Counted from the stretch's first letter, positions 9,414 through 18,959 are shown. The stretch: DNA of 64,000 nucleotides from Piscinibacter sp. XHJ-5 (GCF_029855045.1 NZ_CP123228.1:2418001-2482000), one strand, 5' to 3'. The notes: generated by a model from the letters alone, not told the origin. Made by a program: numbers and translations.

Positions 9414-10247
9414 ATGAACGACATTCACGACGCCGGCGAGCTTCACCAGGAGGCGGAGGATGCGCCGGTACGTCCTCGGCGCAAGGGCATCTACATCCTG
9501 CCGAACCTGTTCACGCTGGCCGCGCTGTTCGGCGGGTTCTACGCGGTCGTCATGGCGATGAACGGGCAGTTCCAACTCGCCGCCTACGGCATCTTCATCG
9601 CGGCCGTGCTGGACAGCCTCGACGGCCGCGTCGCACGCATGACGAACACGCAAAGCGCGTTCGGCGAGCAGATGGACAGCCTGTCCGACATGGTGAGCTT
9701 CGGCGCGGCCCCGGCGCTGATCGTCTACGAGTGGGCGTTGAAGGGTCTGGGCAAGCTCGGCTGGATCGCCGCGTTCGTCTACTGCTCGGGGGCCGCGCTT
9801 CGGTTGGCGCGCTTCAATACCAACATCGCCGTCGTCGACAAGCGCTTCTTCCAGGGACTGCCCAGTCCCGCCGCGGCGGCGCTGATCATCGGCTACATCT
9901 GGGTGATGGACGACGCCGGCTGGCAGGACGTATCGCGGGTCGATTGGCTCGCGTGGTCGGCGTTCGGCCTCACGCTGTACGCGGGACTCACGATGGTGAC
10001 CAACGTGCCGTTCTACAGCTTCAAGGATGTCAGCTTCAAGCGCACGGTGCCGTTCATCGTCATCGTGGCCATCGCGCTGGGCATCGCCGTCATCAACATC
10101 CATCCGCCGATCGTGTTGTTCGCGCTGTTCCTGATCTACGGGGTGTCCGGTTATGCGGTGTACGTCTACAAGCGCATGAAGGGGCGGCCGGTCAGCGTGA
10201 TCGCCACTTCGACCGAAGAGCCCGACGAACAGGGGCTCCACCACTGA
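9414..10247 (+). CDS. pssA: CDP-diacylglycerol--serine O-phosphatidyltransferase
   Basis: A 277-residue integral membrane enzyme that makes phosphatidylserine, the precursor of phosphatidylethanolamine. The CDP-alcohol phosphotransferase signature D-x2-DG-x2-AR-x8-G-x3-D-x3-D is complete: D67, D70, G71, A74, R75, G84, D88, D92. About eight hydrophobic segments follow. I chose the ATG at 9414 rather than a GTG at 9387, which falls in the terminator stem region. It sits between ilvC and leuA, an order often kept in Burkholderiales, but the ilvC terminator separates it from the ilv operon. Confidence 0.93.
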   Translation: MNDIHDAGELHQEAEDAPVRPRRKGIYILPNLFTLAALFGGFYAVVMAMNGQFQLAAYGIFIAAVLDSLDGRVARMTNTQSAFGEQMDSLSDMVSFGAAPALIVYEWALKGLGKLGWIAAFVYCSGAALRLARFNTNIAVVDKRFFQGLPSPAAAALIIGYIWVMDDAGWQDVSRVDWLAWSAFGLTLYAGLTMVTNVPFYSFKDVSFKRTVPFIVIVAIALGIAVINIHPPIVLFALFLIYGVSGYAVYVYKRMKGRPVSVIATSTEEPDEQGLHH

Positions 10248-10298
10248 GCTGCGGCGCAGGCAACGAGGGGCAAAGGCTCGCGTGCTATATTTCCCGTC

Positions 10299-10358
10299 AT
10301 GACGTCCGGCTTCGCGATCACGCTACTGCTTCTTCTAGGAGAGCCACGGGTTCGCTGA
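10299..10358 (+). CDS. leuL: leucine attenuator leader peptide
   Basis: A 19-residue reading frame, MTSGFAITLLLLLGEPRVR, with five consecutive leucine codons (CTA CTG CTT CTT CTA at 10323-10337), stop TGA at 10356. Five Leu in a row directly before a terminator and leuA is the hallmark of transcription attenuation. A possible -10 TATATT at 10286-10291 would start the transcript almost at the ATG, so the peptide may be translated leaderless; no ribosome site is visible. Confidence 0.85.
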   Translation: MTSGFAITLLLLLGEPRVR

Positions 10359-10386
10359 TCGTCCACGTCCACACGTTCTTGACCTC

Positions 10387-10426
10387 AACGGCCCGTATGC
10401 AACCAGCAGCGGGCCGTTCTTGTTTT
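10387..10426 (+). terminator. leuA attenuator terminator
   Basis: AACGGCCCG (10387-10395) and CGGGCCGTT (10410-10418) form a perfect 9-base stem followed by CTTGTTTT. The alternative antiterminator pairs ACGGGTT (10346-10352), inside the last codons of the leader peptide, with GGCCCGT (10390-10396): seven pairs, two of them G-U. A ribosome stalled at the Leu codons leaves 10346-10352 free, whereas one at the stop codon covers it. Confidence 0.88.
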
Positions 10427-10466
10427 CTCTGGCGCTGGTTGCAATTCACTCACCGAGGAATCGACC

Positions 10467-12155
10467 ATGCTGAAGCAGCCTCAGACCAAGTACCGTTCCT
10501 TCGCGCCGGTCCGTTTGGCCGACCGGACCTGGCCCGACGCCGTCCTGACGCGTCCGCCGCTGTGGTGCAGCGTCGACCTTCGTGACGGCAACCAGGCGCT
10601 GATCGAGCCCATGGACAGCGCGCGCAAGCTGCGCATGTTCGAGATGCTGGTGCGCATCGGCTTCAAGGAGATCGAGGTCGGATTCCCGTCGGCGTCGCAG
10701 ACGGAGTTCGACTTCATCCGCATGCTGATCGAAGAGGACCTCGTGCCCGAGGATGTGACGATCCAGGTGCTCACGCAGGCGCGCAGCGAACTGATCCATC
10801 GCACCTTCGAGTCGCTGCGCGGCGCCCGGCGGGTGATCGTGCACCTCTACAACGCGACGTCGCCCGTGATGCGCCGCGTCGTGCTGGGCACCGACGAAGA
10901 CGGCATCGTGGAGCTGGCGACGACGCATGCCCGGCTCGTTCGCGAGCTCGCCGAAGCGCAGCCCGAAACGGACTTCCGCTTCGAGTATTCCCCGGAGATG
11001 TTCTCGGGCACGGAGCTCGCGTTCTCCAAGCGCGTCGTGGATGCGGTCACCGAGGTGTGGCAGCCGACGCCCGAGCGCAAGTGCGTCATCAATCTGCCGT
11101 CGACGGTGGAGCACTCCACGCCGAACATCTTCGCCGACATGATCGAGTGGATGAACCGCCACCTCGCACGTCGCGACAGCATCGTGCTGTCGGTACACCC
11201 GCACAACGACCGCGGCACCGGAACGGCGGCCGGTGAGTTCGCGCTGATGGCAGGTGCCGACCGCATCGAAGGGTGCCTGTTCGGCAACGGCGAGCGCACC
11301 GGCAATGTCGACCTCGTCAACATCGCGCTGAACCTGTACACCCAAGGAGTGTCCCCGGGGCTCGACTTTTCCGACATCGACGAGGTGCGCCGCTGCGTCG
11401 AGCACTGCAACCAGCTTCCGGTGCATCCGCGCCATCCGTATGCCGGGGACCTGGTCTACACGTCGTTCTCGGGATCGCATCAAGACGCCATCAAGAAGGC
11501 CTTCGCAGCACGCCGCGAGGGTGACGTGTGGGAAGTGCCTTATCTGCCGATAGACCCCAAGGACCTCGGTCGCAGCTACGACGCGGTGATCCGCGTCAAC
11601 AGCCAGTCGGGCAAGGGCGGCATCTCCTACCTTCTCGAGGCCGAGTACGGCGTCGAGCTGCCGCGCCGCCTGCAGATCGAATTCAGCCAAGCGGTCCAGG
11701 CGGTCATGGACGACACCGGCAAGGAACTGTCTGCCGCGGAGCTGTGGCGCATCTTCGAGGACGAATACGCCGTGTCCGTCGACACCGTTGCGCACCCGGT
11801 CATCAGCGACGACGAAGACGGCCGCGTGCGGATGCAGGCCCGTGTCCGATTCGGTGACGATGAGCTGTCGGTGGACGGCCGGGGTGCAGGTCCGATCGAC
11901 GCCTTCGTCGACGGCCTGAACGGCCTGCTCGCCATCCCGGTGCGCGTGCTCGACTACCACGAGCACTCGATCGGCAGTGGCGCCGATGCCAAGGCGGTCG
12001 CGTATCTCGAGTTGCGCGTCGGCGACGCGATGACGCTGTTCGGCGTCGGTATCGACAACAGCATCGTCAGCGCGTCGCTCAAGGCCATCGTCTCGGGCGT
12101 ACGCCGGGCTGCCCAGCGGGGCGCTCGATGCCTCGCGCCCGACGCAGTCGCCTAA
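10467..12155 (+). CDS. leuA: 2-isopropylmalate synthase, long (yeast/actinobacterial) type
   Basis: A 562-residue Claisen condensation enzyme joining acetyl-CoA and 2-oxoisovalerate, first committed step of leucine synthesis. The N terminus [20 protein letters not shown] (R39-D40 in the active site) and the length mark the long LeuA group, also found in actinobacteria and fungi. Metal-binding HPHND lies near residue 248 and the GNGERTGN motif near 272. The C-terminal leucine-sensing domain spans about 430-560. A GAGGAA ribosome site precedes the ATG. It is under the leader-peptide attenuator and lies 33 bases before a second, unrelated-type leuA. Confidence 0.95.
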   Translation: MLKQPQTKYRSFAPVRLADRTWPDAVLTRPPLWCSVDLRDGNQALIEPMDSARKLRMFEMLVRIGFKEIEVGFPSASQTEFDFIRMLIEEDLVPEDVTIQVLTQARSELIHRTFESLRGARRVIVHLYNATSPVMRRVVLGTDEDGIVELATTHARLVRELAEAQPETDFRFEYSPEMFSGTELAFSKRVVDAVTEVWQPTPERKCVINLPSTVEHSTPNIFADMIEWMNRHLARRDSIVLSVHPHNDRGTGTAAGEFALMAGADRIEGCLFGNGERTGNVDLVNIALNLYTQGVSPGLDFSDIDEVRRCVEHCNQLPVHPRHPYAGDLVYTSFSGSHQDAIKKAFAARREGDVWEVPYLPIDPKDLGRSYDAVIRVNSQSGKGGISYLLEAEYGVELPRRLQIEFSQAVQAVMDDTGKELSAAELWRIFEDEYAVSVDTVAHPVISDDEDGRVRMQARVRFGDDELSVDGRGAGPIDAFVDGLNGLLAIPVRVLDYHEHSIGSGADAKAVAYLELRVGDAMTLFGVGIDNSIVSASLKAIVSGVRRAAQRGARCLAPDAVA

Positions 12156-12188
12156 GATCGACGACGCCACGCCAAGCAGGAAACCACC

Positions 12189-13730
12189 ATGAGCGACAAG
12201 CTGATCATCTTCGACACCACGCTGCGCGACGGCGAGCAATCGCCCGGCGCCTCGATGACCAGGGACGAGAAGCTGCGCATTGCCCGGCAGCTCGAGCGCC
12301 TGCGCGTCGACGTGATCGAGGCCGGCTTCGCTGCATCGAGCAACGGCGACTTCGAAGCGGTGAGGGCCATCGCCGCCCACGTGAAGGAGTCCGTCGTCTG
12401 CTCGCTGGCGCGCGCCAACGATCGCGACATCTCGCGCGCCGCCGAGGCCCTGAAGGGCGCAGCGCGCTCGCGCATCCATACCTTCATTGCGACCAGCGCA
12501 TTGCACATGGAGAAGAAGCTGCGCATGACGCCCGAGCAGGTGCACGAGCAGGCGCGACTGGCTGTTCGCTTCGCCCGCAACCTGAGCGACGACATCGAGT
12601 TCTCACCCGAGGACGGTTATCGCTCCGATCCCGACTTTCTCTGCCGCGTGCTCGAAACGGTGATTGCCGAGGGGGCCACGACGATCAACATTCCCGACAC
12701 CGTGGGGTACGCGATTCCCGAGCTGTACGGTCACTTCATTCGCCAGCTTCGTGAGCGGGTGCCCAACTCCGACAAGGCGATTTGGTCGGTGCATTGCCAC
12801 AACGACCTGGGGATGGCGGTCGCCAACTCCCTGGCCGGTGTGAAGCTCGGCGGCGCGCGGCAGGTTGAATGCACGATCAACGGCCTGGGTGAGCGCGCGG
12901 GCAACTGCTCGCTCGAGGAAATCGTGATGGCCGTCAAGACGCGGCGCGACTACTTCGGACTGGAGCTGTCCGTCGATCCGTCGCAGATCGTGCCCGCATC
13001 GCGCCTCGTGTCGCAGACCACCGGCTTCGTCGTGCAGCCGAACAAGGCTGTCGTCGGCGCCAATGCCTTCGCGCATGCGTCGGGCATCCACCAGGACGGA
13101 GTGCTGAAGGCACGCGATACATACGAAATCATGCGTGCCGAGGATGTCGGCTGGACTGCCAACAAGATCGTGCTGGGCAAGCTGTCGGGTCGCAACGCGT
13201 TCAAGCAGCGCTTGCAGGAGCTCGGCATCGAGCTCGAGTCGGAAACCGAAGTGAACGCCGCGTTCGCCAAGTTCAAGGAGCTGGCCGACCGCAAGAGCGA
13301 CATCTTCGACGAAGACATCGTGGCTCTCGTGATGGATGAATCGGTCACGACCGAGCATGAACACTATCGGCTGCTGGCGCTCTCGCAGCGGTCGGAAACC
13401 GGCGAGCGGCCGCACGCCAAGGTGGCTTTCGCCGCCGGGACCGTCGAGCATCACGCCGAGAGCGACGGCAACGGCCCCGTCGACGCCAGTCTGAAGGCCA
13501 TCGAGTCCAAGGTGCAAAGTGGCGCCGAAATGCTTCTCTATTCGGTCAATGCCATCACTTCGGGCAGCACAGAATCGCAGGGCGAAGTGACGGTTCGGCT
13601 GCAGCACGGGGGCCGGGTCGTCAACGGCGTCGGATCGGATCCGGACATCGTCGTGGCGTCGGCGAAAGCCTACCTTGCGGCGTTGAACAAGTTGCACAGC
13701 AAGACCGAACGAGTGGCCGCGCAGGGCTGA
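12189..13730 (+). CDS. leuA: 2-isopropylmalate synthase, E. coli type
   Basis: A 513-residue second isopropylmalate synthase of the classical bacterial type: [18 protein letters not shown] (6-23, catalytic R13-D14), HCHND for the divalent metal near residue 203, and [14 protein letters not shown]. The C-terminal regulatory domain (about 385-510) has [17 protein letters not shown]. It is only distantly related to the preceding leuA in sequence and length. The short 33-base gap suggests cotranscription, so both would be under the same leucine attenuator. Citramalate or homocitrate synthase is an alternative, but the fit to LeuA is close. Confidence 0.93.
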   Translation: MSDKLIIFDTTLRDGEQSPGASMTRDEKLRIARQLERLRVDVIEAGFAASSNGDFEAVRAIAAHVKESVVCSLARANDRDISRAAEALKGAARSRIHTFIATSALHMEKKLRMTPEQVHEQARLAVRFARNLSDDIEFSPEDGYRSDPDFLCRVLETVIAEGATTINIPDTVGYAIPELYGHFIRQLRERVPNSDKAIWSVHCHNDLGMAVANSLAGVKLGGARQVECTINGLGERAGNCSLEEIVMAVKTRRDYFGLELSVDPSQIVPASRLVSQTTGFVVQPNKAVVGANAFAHASGIHQDGVLKARDTYEIMRAEDVGWTANKIVLGKLSGRNAFKQRLQELGIELESETEVNAAFAKFKELADRKSDIFDEDIVALVMDESVTTEHEHYRLLALSQRSETGERPHAKVAFAAGTVEHHAESDGNGPVDASLKAIESKVQSGAEMLLYSVNAITSGSTESQGEVTVRLQHGGRVVNGVGSDPDIVVASAKAYLAALNKLHSKTERVAAQG

Positions 13731-13794
13731 GACATTTGTCACAGAACTGACGGCAGCAAGAGGTCACTTGAGCAGTGGCCCCTAAGTCATTGTG

Positions 13795-13823
13795 TTGTGC
13801 GACCTTTTTCTTTCTCATACACT
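13795..13823 (+). promoter_or_regulatory. candidate sigma-70 promoter of pbpG
   Basis: TTGTGC (13795-13800), 17-base spacer, TACACT (13818-13823), with the gene starting at 13850. Both boxes match the consensus only in part. Confidence 0.4.
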
Positions 13824-13849
13824 GGCGCACCGTGTGAGCAGAGGTTGAC

Positions 13850-14854
13850 GTGCCGTCCCTGTCGAATTTGGCTTCCGCCACGCTCCTGACCGTCGTGGCC
13901 GCGTTGTGTCTTCCCTCTGCCGCCGAGGCAGCTTCTGGCGTGGCAAAGAAGAAGCGCACGGCCAAGTCGGCCACCGTGGCAGTTCATCCATCCGCCCGCA
14001 ACATCAAGCGCGTCCGGTCGGTGCTGGTGGTGCCCGCGCGTCCTTCGTACGGCCAGGTCGCCGGCCTGCATTCCACGCAGGACGCGCTGGATCTGAAGTC
14101 GAGCGCAGCCCTGGTGCTGGATCAGGACACCGACGAGGTGCTGTTCAGCAAGAACTCCGAGGCGGTGCTCCCGATTGCGTCGCTGACCAAGCTCATGACG
14201 GCTCTGGTCGTCACCGAGGCCCAGCAGCCGCTCGAGGAGACGCTCACCATCACCCAGGACGACGTCGACACCGAGAAGCACAGCGGCTCGCGCCTGCGCG
14301 TGGGCACCCAGTTGACCCGCGGCGAGATGCTGCTTCTGGCGCTGATGTCATCGGAAAACCGCGCAGCGCATGCGCTGGGCCGGCACTTTCCGGGTGGCTT
14401 GGACGCCTTCGTGCAGGCCATGAACCAGAAGGCCCAGGAACTCGGCATGGCCGACACGCGCTACGTCGAGCCCACGGGCCTGTCCAGTCGCAACCAATCG
14501 AGCGCCCGTGATCTGGCCACCCTGGTGAAGGCCGCGCATGCGCACCAGATCATCCGTGACCTGTCCACCTCGCCGGAGCACCAGGTGGCCGTCGGCAAAC
14601 GCCAGCTCCAGTTCCGAAACACCAATCTGCTGGTGCGCAACCCCACCTGGGACATCGGCCTGCAGAAGACGGGCTATATCTCCGAAGCCGGTCGCTGCCT
14701 CGTGATGCAGGCCCAACTTGCCGGCCGAAAGCTGATCCTCGTCTTCCTCGACTCCGCGGGCAAGTACTCGCGTATCGGCGACGCCGAGCGCGTGCGCAAG
14801 TGGGTGAACGAACTGGCGCCTGCCGCCGGCGTCGAGAGCAAGGTCACGTCCTGA
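13850..14854 (+). CDS. pbpG: D-alanyl-D-alanine endopeptidase (PBP7 type)
   Basis: A 334-residue periplasmic penicillin-binding protein of the S11 family that cleaves D-Ala cross-links in peptidoglycan. The three active-site motifs are in order: SLTK (111-114, nucleophile S111), SEN (168-170) and KTG (273-275). A signal peptide covers about 1-28 (ends AAEAAS), followed by a basic linker. The start is a GTG with AGAGG six bases upstream. No C-terminal PBP5-like domain or amphipathic anchor is present, which favours PbpG over DacA. A strong bidirectional hairpin follows. Confidence 0.92.
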   Translation: MPSLSNLASATLLTVVAALCLPSAAEAASGVAKKKRTAKSATVAVHPSARNIKRVRSVLVVPARPSYGQVAGLHSTQDALDLKSSAALVLDQDTDEVLFSKNSEAVLPIASLTKLMTALVVTEAQQPLEETLTITQDDVDTEKHSGSRLRVGTQLTRGEMLLLALMSSENRAAHALGRHFPGGLDAFVQAMNQKAQELGMADTRYVEPTGLSSRNQSSARDLATLVKAAHAHQIIRDLSTSPEHQVAVGKRQLQFRNTNLLVRNPTWDIGLQKTGYISEAGRCLVMQAQLAGRKLILVFLDSAGKYSRIGDAERVRKWVNELAPAAGVESKVTS

Positions 14855-14880
14855 CGAGGCGACCTGCCACCGATCAAGCA

Positions 14881-14909
14881 AGAGCCCGGTTCGTCGACCG
14901 GGCTCTTTT
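14881..14909. terminator. terminator between convergent pbpG and iclR-type gene
   Basis: AGAGCCCGGT (14881-14890), loop TCGTCG, ACCGGGCTCT (14897-14906), then TTT. A 10-base perfect stem between convergent genes that can serve both strands. Confidence 0.85.
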
Positions 14910-15706
14910 CACTTTGGCGCGGCAACCGTTGCGACCGACGAATTGCGGTGGCCGAGGGCGGCGGAGATCTGTGCCGCCGTGGCCTTCAGGCGATCCAGCC
15001 ACGCCTCCTCGAGGCGATCGGCCGGCGCCGAGATGGACAGCCCGGCCACCAGCTTGCCCTGGTCGTCAAGAATTCCGGCGGCCATGCAGCGCACGCCTAG
15101 CTCCAGCTCTTCGTCGTCGCGCGCCGTGCCGTGATGCAGGACCTTCGAGAGCTCGCGCTCCAGTGTCTGCAAGCTGGTGATGCTGTTGCGTGTGTGGCCG
15201 GCCAGCCCCGTGCGCGTGGCATAGGCGCGAACCCGCTGAGGATCATCGTGTGCCAGGAAAAGCTTCCCCACCGAGGTGAGATGCAGTGGTGCGCGACCCC
15301 CGATCGCCCGCACCACCTGCATGCCGGATCGTTCGCTGTAGGCCCGTTCGATGTAGACGATCTCGTCGCCCTGACGCATGGACAGATTCACTGGCTGGTG
15401 GGTGAGCTTGTGCAGCTCGCGCATCGGCCCGAGGGCCGCATCGCGCACATCCAGTCGGGCCTTGACCAGGTTGCCGAGCTCCAGCAGCCGCATTCCGAGC
15501 CGGTAGCTTCCCGCCTCCGGACGATCGACGTATCGGCCGATGGCCAGATCATTCAGGATGCGGTGGGCCGTCGAAGGGTGCAGTCCCGTCTGCTCGCTGA
15601 TGAGCTTCAGCGAGACCGGGTCCTGGTAGGACGCCAGCACATCGAGCAGCGCGAACATCCGCTCGAGCACCTGTATGGTCGGGGCCTTGGCTTCAGGGTT
15701 CTTCAT
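14909..15706 (-). CDS. IclR family transcriptional regulator
   Basis: A 265-residue regulator with an N-terminal winged helix (about 8-70; SEQTGLHPSTAHRILNDL is the recognition region) and the IclR effector-binding domain (about 80-250), ending in the usual GVRCMAAGI and LSISAPADR segments. The ATG at 15706 gives MKNPEAKAPTIQVLERMF, the common start; longer in-frame starts run into the divergent gene. It is separated from the divergent TIGR03790-type gene by 37 bases, so the two may share a control region. The effector is unknown. Confidence 0.92.
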   Translation of the reverse strand: MKNPEAKAPTIQVLERMFALLDVLASYQDPVSLKLISEQTGLHPSTAHRILNDLAIGRYVDRPEAGSYRLGMRLLELGNLVKARLDVRDAALGPMRELHKLTHQPVNLSMRQGDEIVYIERAYSERSGMQVVRAIGGRAPLHLTSVGKLFLAHDDPQRVRAYATRTGLAGHTRNSITSLQTLERELSKVLHHGTARDDEELELGVRCMAAGILDDQGKLVAGLSISAPADRLEEAWLDRLKATAAQISAALGHRNSSVATVAAPK

Positions 15707-15743
15707 GGCCCGCCATTGTCCCCCAAAACGTACTGATTTTTGC

Positions 15744-16844
15744 ATGGCGAAACGCAAGACTGCATTCTGGGATGGGTTCCTGTTCGCCATCTTCGTGGCG
15801 GCCGTCGTTGCGTTTGTGCCGGACCCCGCATTCGCCCAGATGGCGCCCAGGACAAGTGGCTGGGTGGTTGTCCCGAAGTCGCAGGGACGCCTGACGGCCC
15901 AGGACCTCGGCCTGGTCATCAACGTCAACGATCCGTATTCGGTCGAGGTCGGCGAGTTCTATGCGCACGCGCGCAAGCTGCTGCCGGAGCAGGTGCTGCG
16001 CATCGAGGTACCGGTGAAGCCGACATTGACGCCGGAAGAATTCGACGCGCTGAAGAGCGCAGTCGAATCTCACTTCGGGCCGGACATCCAGGCGCTTGCC
16101 CTGGCCTGGACACAGCCCTTTGCGGTGAACTGCAATTCGATCACCGGCGCGCTGTCGCTGGGCTATGACGCCGAGCTGTGCAACCACAGCTGCGCGCCGT
16201 CGAGACCTTCGCCGTACTTCAATGCCCCGACCGCCAGGCCCTTCAGCGAGCTGAAGCTGCGTCCATCGATGCTGATCGCTGCCAACGACGCAGCCAGCGC
16301 CAAGAGCTTGATCGAACGTGGCGTGCGGGCGGACCACTCCCTCGGACTGCGCGGCGCTCCGCCGGTGCACGCCTACTTCGTTGCGACGAAGGACCGTGTG
16401 CGCAGCGCACGCGCCCCGCTGTTTCCACCCGCCGGCCCCGTGCGCGCCTTCGGCATCGACGTGCACGTGGAGTCCACGCAGTTCATCGAGAACGCCCAGC
16501 GGCTGCTGCTGTATCAGACCGGTGCGGCAAAGGTCGAGAAGCTGGACACGCTGCATTGGGTGCCGGGTGCACTGGCCGATCACCTGACGTCGTTCGGTGG
16601 ACGCCTGGATCGCAGGACTGGGCAGATGACGGCGCTCGAGTGGATCGCCTCCGGGGCGACGGCCAGCTACGGCACCGTCTCCGAACCGTGCTCGCATCCG
16701 CAGAAATTTCCGCATCCGCAGCTTCTGCTCTCGCACTACGCGCAAGGCAGCACCGCCATCGAGGCCTATTGGAAGAGCGTTGCCTGGCCGCAGCAGGGCG
16801 TCTTCATCGGGGAGCCGCTGGCGGCGCCGTTTTCCAAGCGCTGA
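15744..16844 (+). CDS. TIGR03790 family exported protein
   Basis: A 366-residue protein with a signal peptide (hydrophobic 11-30, cleavage near AFA-Q). The C-terminal half shows the TIGR03790 pattern: ALADHLTSFGG (277-286), QMTALEWIASGATASYGTV (294-312), EPCSHPQKFPHP, then AYWKSVAWPQQGVFIGEPLA (341-360). This uncharacterised family is reported almost only in species that have exosortase and PEP-CTERM sorting. The ATG at 15744 gives a clean signal peptide; upstream starts fall inside the iclR-type gene. It overlaps hpnE by 41 bases at the 3' end. Function unknown. Confidence 0.82.
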   Translation: MAKRKTAFWDGFLFAIFVAAVVAFVPDPAFAQMAPRTSGWVVVPKSQGRLTAQDLGLVINVNDPYSVEVGEFYAHARKLLPEQVLRIEVPVKPTLTPEEFDALKSAVESHFGPDIQALALAWTQPFAVNCNSITGALSLGYDAELCNHSCAPSRPSPYFNAPTARPFSELKLRPSMLIAANDAASAKSLIERGVRADHSLGLRGAPPVHAYFVATKDRVRSARAPLFPPAGPVRAFGIDVHVESTQFIENAQRLLLYQTGAAKVEKLDTLHWVPGALADHLTSFGGRLDRRTGQMTALEWIASGATASYGTVSEPCSHPQKFPHPQLLLSHYAQGSTAIEAYWKSVAWPQQGVFIGEPLAAPFSKR

Positions 16845-18111
16845 GCGCATGCACCGCTTCGAGCGCGGAGCGGACGGCACCTTCGATCGTCGCCGGATAG
16901 GGTCCGCTGACATAGTCGCCGGCCGCGTGCAAGGCGGTGGCAATGTGCCCCGGCGGACGCTGCAGCTGCGGCACACAGCGGAACGTCGCGCGCTTCTCGG
17001 TCAGCACTCGCACTGCTTGCAGGGGACCGCGCAGGTGAGCCCGCAGCTGCTGCTGGCCTTGTGCCAGCGTGGCATCGCGGGTCAGGTCGATGCCGCGATC
17101 GAGCCACGGCTGCGCCCCGCTGATGACGAAGGCCATCAGGCCTGCACGCCCGCCGAGCTGCCCGTGGTCGAAGACGAACTGCGCCGGAAGCGATCGATCG
17201 TCCGATGGCAGCGCCAGCATCGGCTGCGGCAGGCGCGCGCCGTCGGCTTGCGCGTACACGGTCACGATGGGCTCGTAACGCAAGGCTTGTGCTTGTGCAG
17301 CCCAAGCCGGGGCGAGCGATGCGGCCAGCCGGGCGGCTTCGACGGCCGTCGTGGCGAGCACCACGGCGTCGAAGTGCTGCCCGTTGACGGTCCAGCCCTC
17401 GTTGTCGGCTTCGAGGTGGCCGACACGCGTGGATGGCCGCAGCGACGCGCCGTGCGCCTCCAGCCAGCGCACCGCCGGACCCGGCAACAGCTCGGTGAGT
17501 CGGCTGCGCGGCAGCAACAGGTCGGCGGATCCGGGGCCGCTGAACAGTGCGTCGCGCATCACGCGCAGAAACACTGCGGCACTCGCCTCATCGGCCGGCG
17601 TGTTCAGCGCGGCCACGCACAGCGGGTCGATGAGCTCGGCACGGATCTTCTCCGGCAGGCGTGCGGTGAGTTTCGCAACCGTGAGCCGCTCGTCGCAGCG
17701 GAATCGCCGCGTGGCCCAGCCGCCAGCCGTGCTGAGCAGGGCGATGCGCTCGCCGAGCGTCCAGCCCCGCTGCGCCATCACGCCGCGCACAAAGGACGGC
17801 ACGGCCGATCCTGGCGGCAAGGTCAGACCGCGGCCGTCCGCACCGGCCAGTCGCAGCGGGGTGCGCACGAATGCCCGGGCGCTGTCCACGCCGATGATGT
17901 CCATCAGCCGCAGGGTCTGGCGATAGGCCCCGATCATGATGTGCTGACCGTTGTCGAGCGCCAGCCCGTCCAGGTCGACACGGCGAGCGCGGCCGCCCCA
18001 ATGTGCAGCCATCTCGAACAGCGTCACGCGATGGCCGTTCAGCGACGCCTCGACGGCGGCAGACAGCCCTGCCCAGCCGCCTCCGACGACGGCCAGCTGC
18101 AGCGGTCGCAT
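16804..18111 (-). CDS. hpnE: Hydroxysqualene dehydroxylase HpnE
   Basis: A 435-residue FAD-dependent amine-oxidase-fold protein. The N-terminal dinucleotide motif VVGGGWAGLSAAV (8-20) is followed by an acidic FEMAAHWGGRARR segment; the C-terminal FAD motif is AGDYVSGPYPATIEGAVRSA. HpnE reduces hydroxysqualene to squalene, the last of three steps from farnesyl diphosphate. It directly follows hpnD with a one-base overlap (TGATG) in the order hpnC-hpnD-hpnE, which supports this role over phytoene desaturase, its close relative. Confidence 0.92.
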   Translation of the reverse strand: MRPLQLAVVGGGWAGLSAAVEASLNGHRVTLFEMAAHWGGRARRVDLDGLALDNGQHIMIGAYRQTLRLMDIIGVDSARAFVRTPLRLAGADGRGLTLPPGSAVPSFVRGVMAQRGWTLGERIALLSTAGGWATRRFRCDERLTVAKLTARLPEKIRAELIDPLCVAALNTPADEASAAVFLRVMRDALFSGPGSADLLLPRSRLTELLPGPAVRWLEAHGASLRPSTRVGHLEADNEGWTVNGQHFDAVVLATTAVEAARLAASLAPAWAAQAQALRYEPIVTVYAQADGARLPQPMLALPSDDRSLPAQFVFDHGQLGGRAGLMAFVISGAQPWLDRGIDLTRDATLAQGQQQLRAHLRGPLQAVRVLTEKRATFRCVPQLQRPPGHIATALHAAGDYVSGPYPATIEGAVRSALEAVHALSAWKTAPPAAPR

Positions 18112-18959
18112 CAGCTGCCCCGCCAGTTGGTGCGCATCGCGATCCACAGCTTGCGCAGGGGGGTCAGCGATGTGCGCTGGTGCAGCACCTGGAAGTTGTC
18201 GGCCTCGATCTCGCGCAGCAATGTGCGGTAGATGTTGGCCATCATGAGTCCCGGCTTCTGCGCCGCGCGATCCACGTCGGGCAGCAGGGCCATGGCTTCG
18301 TCGTAGCAGCGGTGCGCCCGCACCGCCTGGAACTTCATCAGCGCGGTGAAGCGCTCGCTGTAGCCGAAGGGCGGCTTGCGGTTGAGGATCTCCTGGGCCT
18401 TGACGTCGAACTGCTGCAGCTCCGACACCGGCAGGTAGATTCGGCCCCGACGTGCGTCGTCGCCGACGTCGCGGATGATGTTCGTGAGCTGCATCGCGAG
18501 CCCGAGACGATGTGCGTACTCCACCGTCTTGTCGCTGCTGCGTCCGAAGATGTTGGCCGCCACCTCGCCGACCACGCCCGCCACGAGATGGCAGTAGCGT
18601 GCCAGTCCGGTGTAGTCGAGGAAGCGCGACTGCTCCAGATCGATCTGGCAGCCTTCGATGATCGCCTGGAGGTGCGACAGGTGGATGCCGTAGGCCGCCA
18701 CATGCGGCATCAACGCCTTCATCACGGGGTGCGTGGGTTGGCCGGCGAAGCTCTCGGCGGTCTCCTTCCGCCACCACGCGAGCTTGGTGGCGGCCACGCC
18801 GTGGTCGGCGACCTCGTCGACCACGTCGTCCACTTCGCGGCAGAAAGCGTAGAACGCGGTGATTGCCGCGCGGCGTGGCGGTGGCAGGAACAGGAAAGCG
18901 TAGTAGAAGCTCGAGCCGCTCTTCGCTGCCTTTTCCTGGACGTACTGCTCCGGCGTCAT
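18111..18959 (-). CDS. hpnD: Presqualene diphosphate synthase HpnD
   Basis: A 282-residue squalene/phytoene synthase family enzyme. Both aspartate-rich Mg-diphosphate motifs are intact: DDVVD (44-48) and RDVGDDARRGR (163-173). HpnD condenses two farnesyl diphosphates to presqualene diphosphate. The ATG overlaps the hpnC stop by four bases (ATGA), and hpnE follows with a one-base overlap, so all three are translationally coupled. Taken alone it could be read as a phytoene synthase; the flanking hpnC and hpnE decide. Confidence 0.92.
   Translation of the reverse strand: MTPEQYVQEKAAKSGSSFYYAFLFLPPPRRAAITAFYAFCREVDDVVDEVADHGVAATKLAWWRKETAESFAGQPTHPVMKALMPHVAAYGIHLSHLQAIIEGCQIDLEQSRFLDYTGLARYCHLVAGVVGEVAANIFGRSSDKTVEYAHRLGLAMQLTNIIRDVGDDARRGRIYLPVSELQQFDVKAQEILNRKPPFGYSERFTALMKFQAVRAHRCYDEAMALLPDVDRAAQKPGLMMANIYRTLLREIEADNFQVLHQRTSLTPLRKLWIAMRTNWRGS

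Noticed and set aside
10446..12545. A minus-strand open frame of 699 codons opposite leuA
   Set aside because: Shadow of two confirmed LeuA genes; no recognisable domain.
12189..13730. Second leuA as a homocitrate or citramalate synthase
   Set aside because: The N-terminal and C-terminal regulatory motifs fit LeuA closely, and it lies in a leucine-attenuated unit; the alternative cannot be excluded without a tree but is less likely.
16804..16844. The 41-base convergent overlap of the TIGR03790 gene and hpnE as a frameshift
   Set aside because: Both proteins end with family-typical C termini, so the overlap is simply tight packing.
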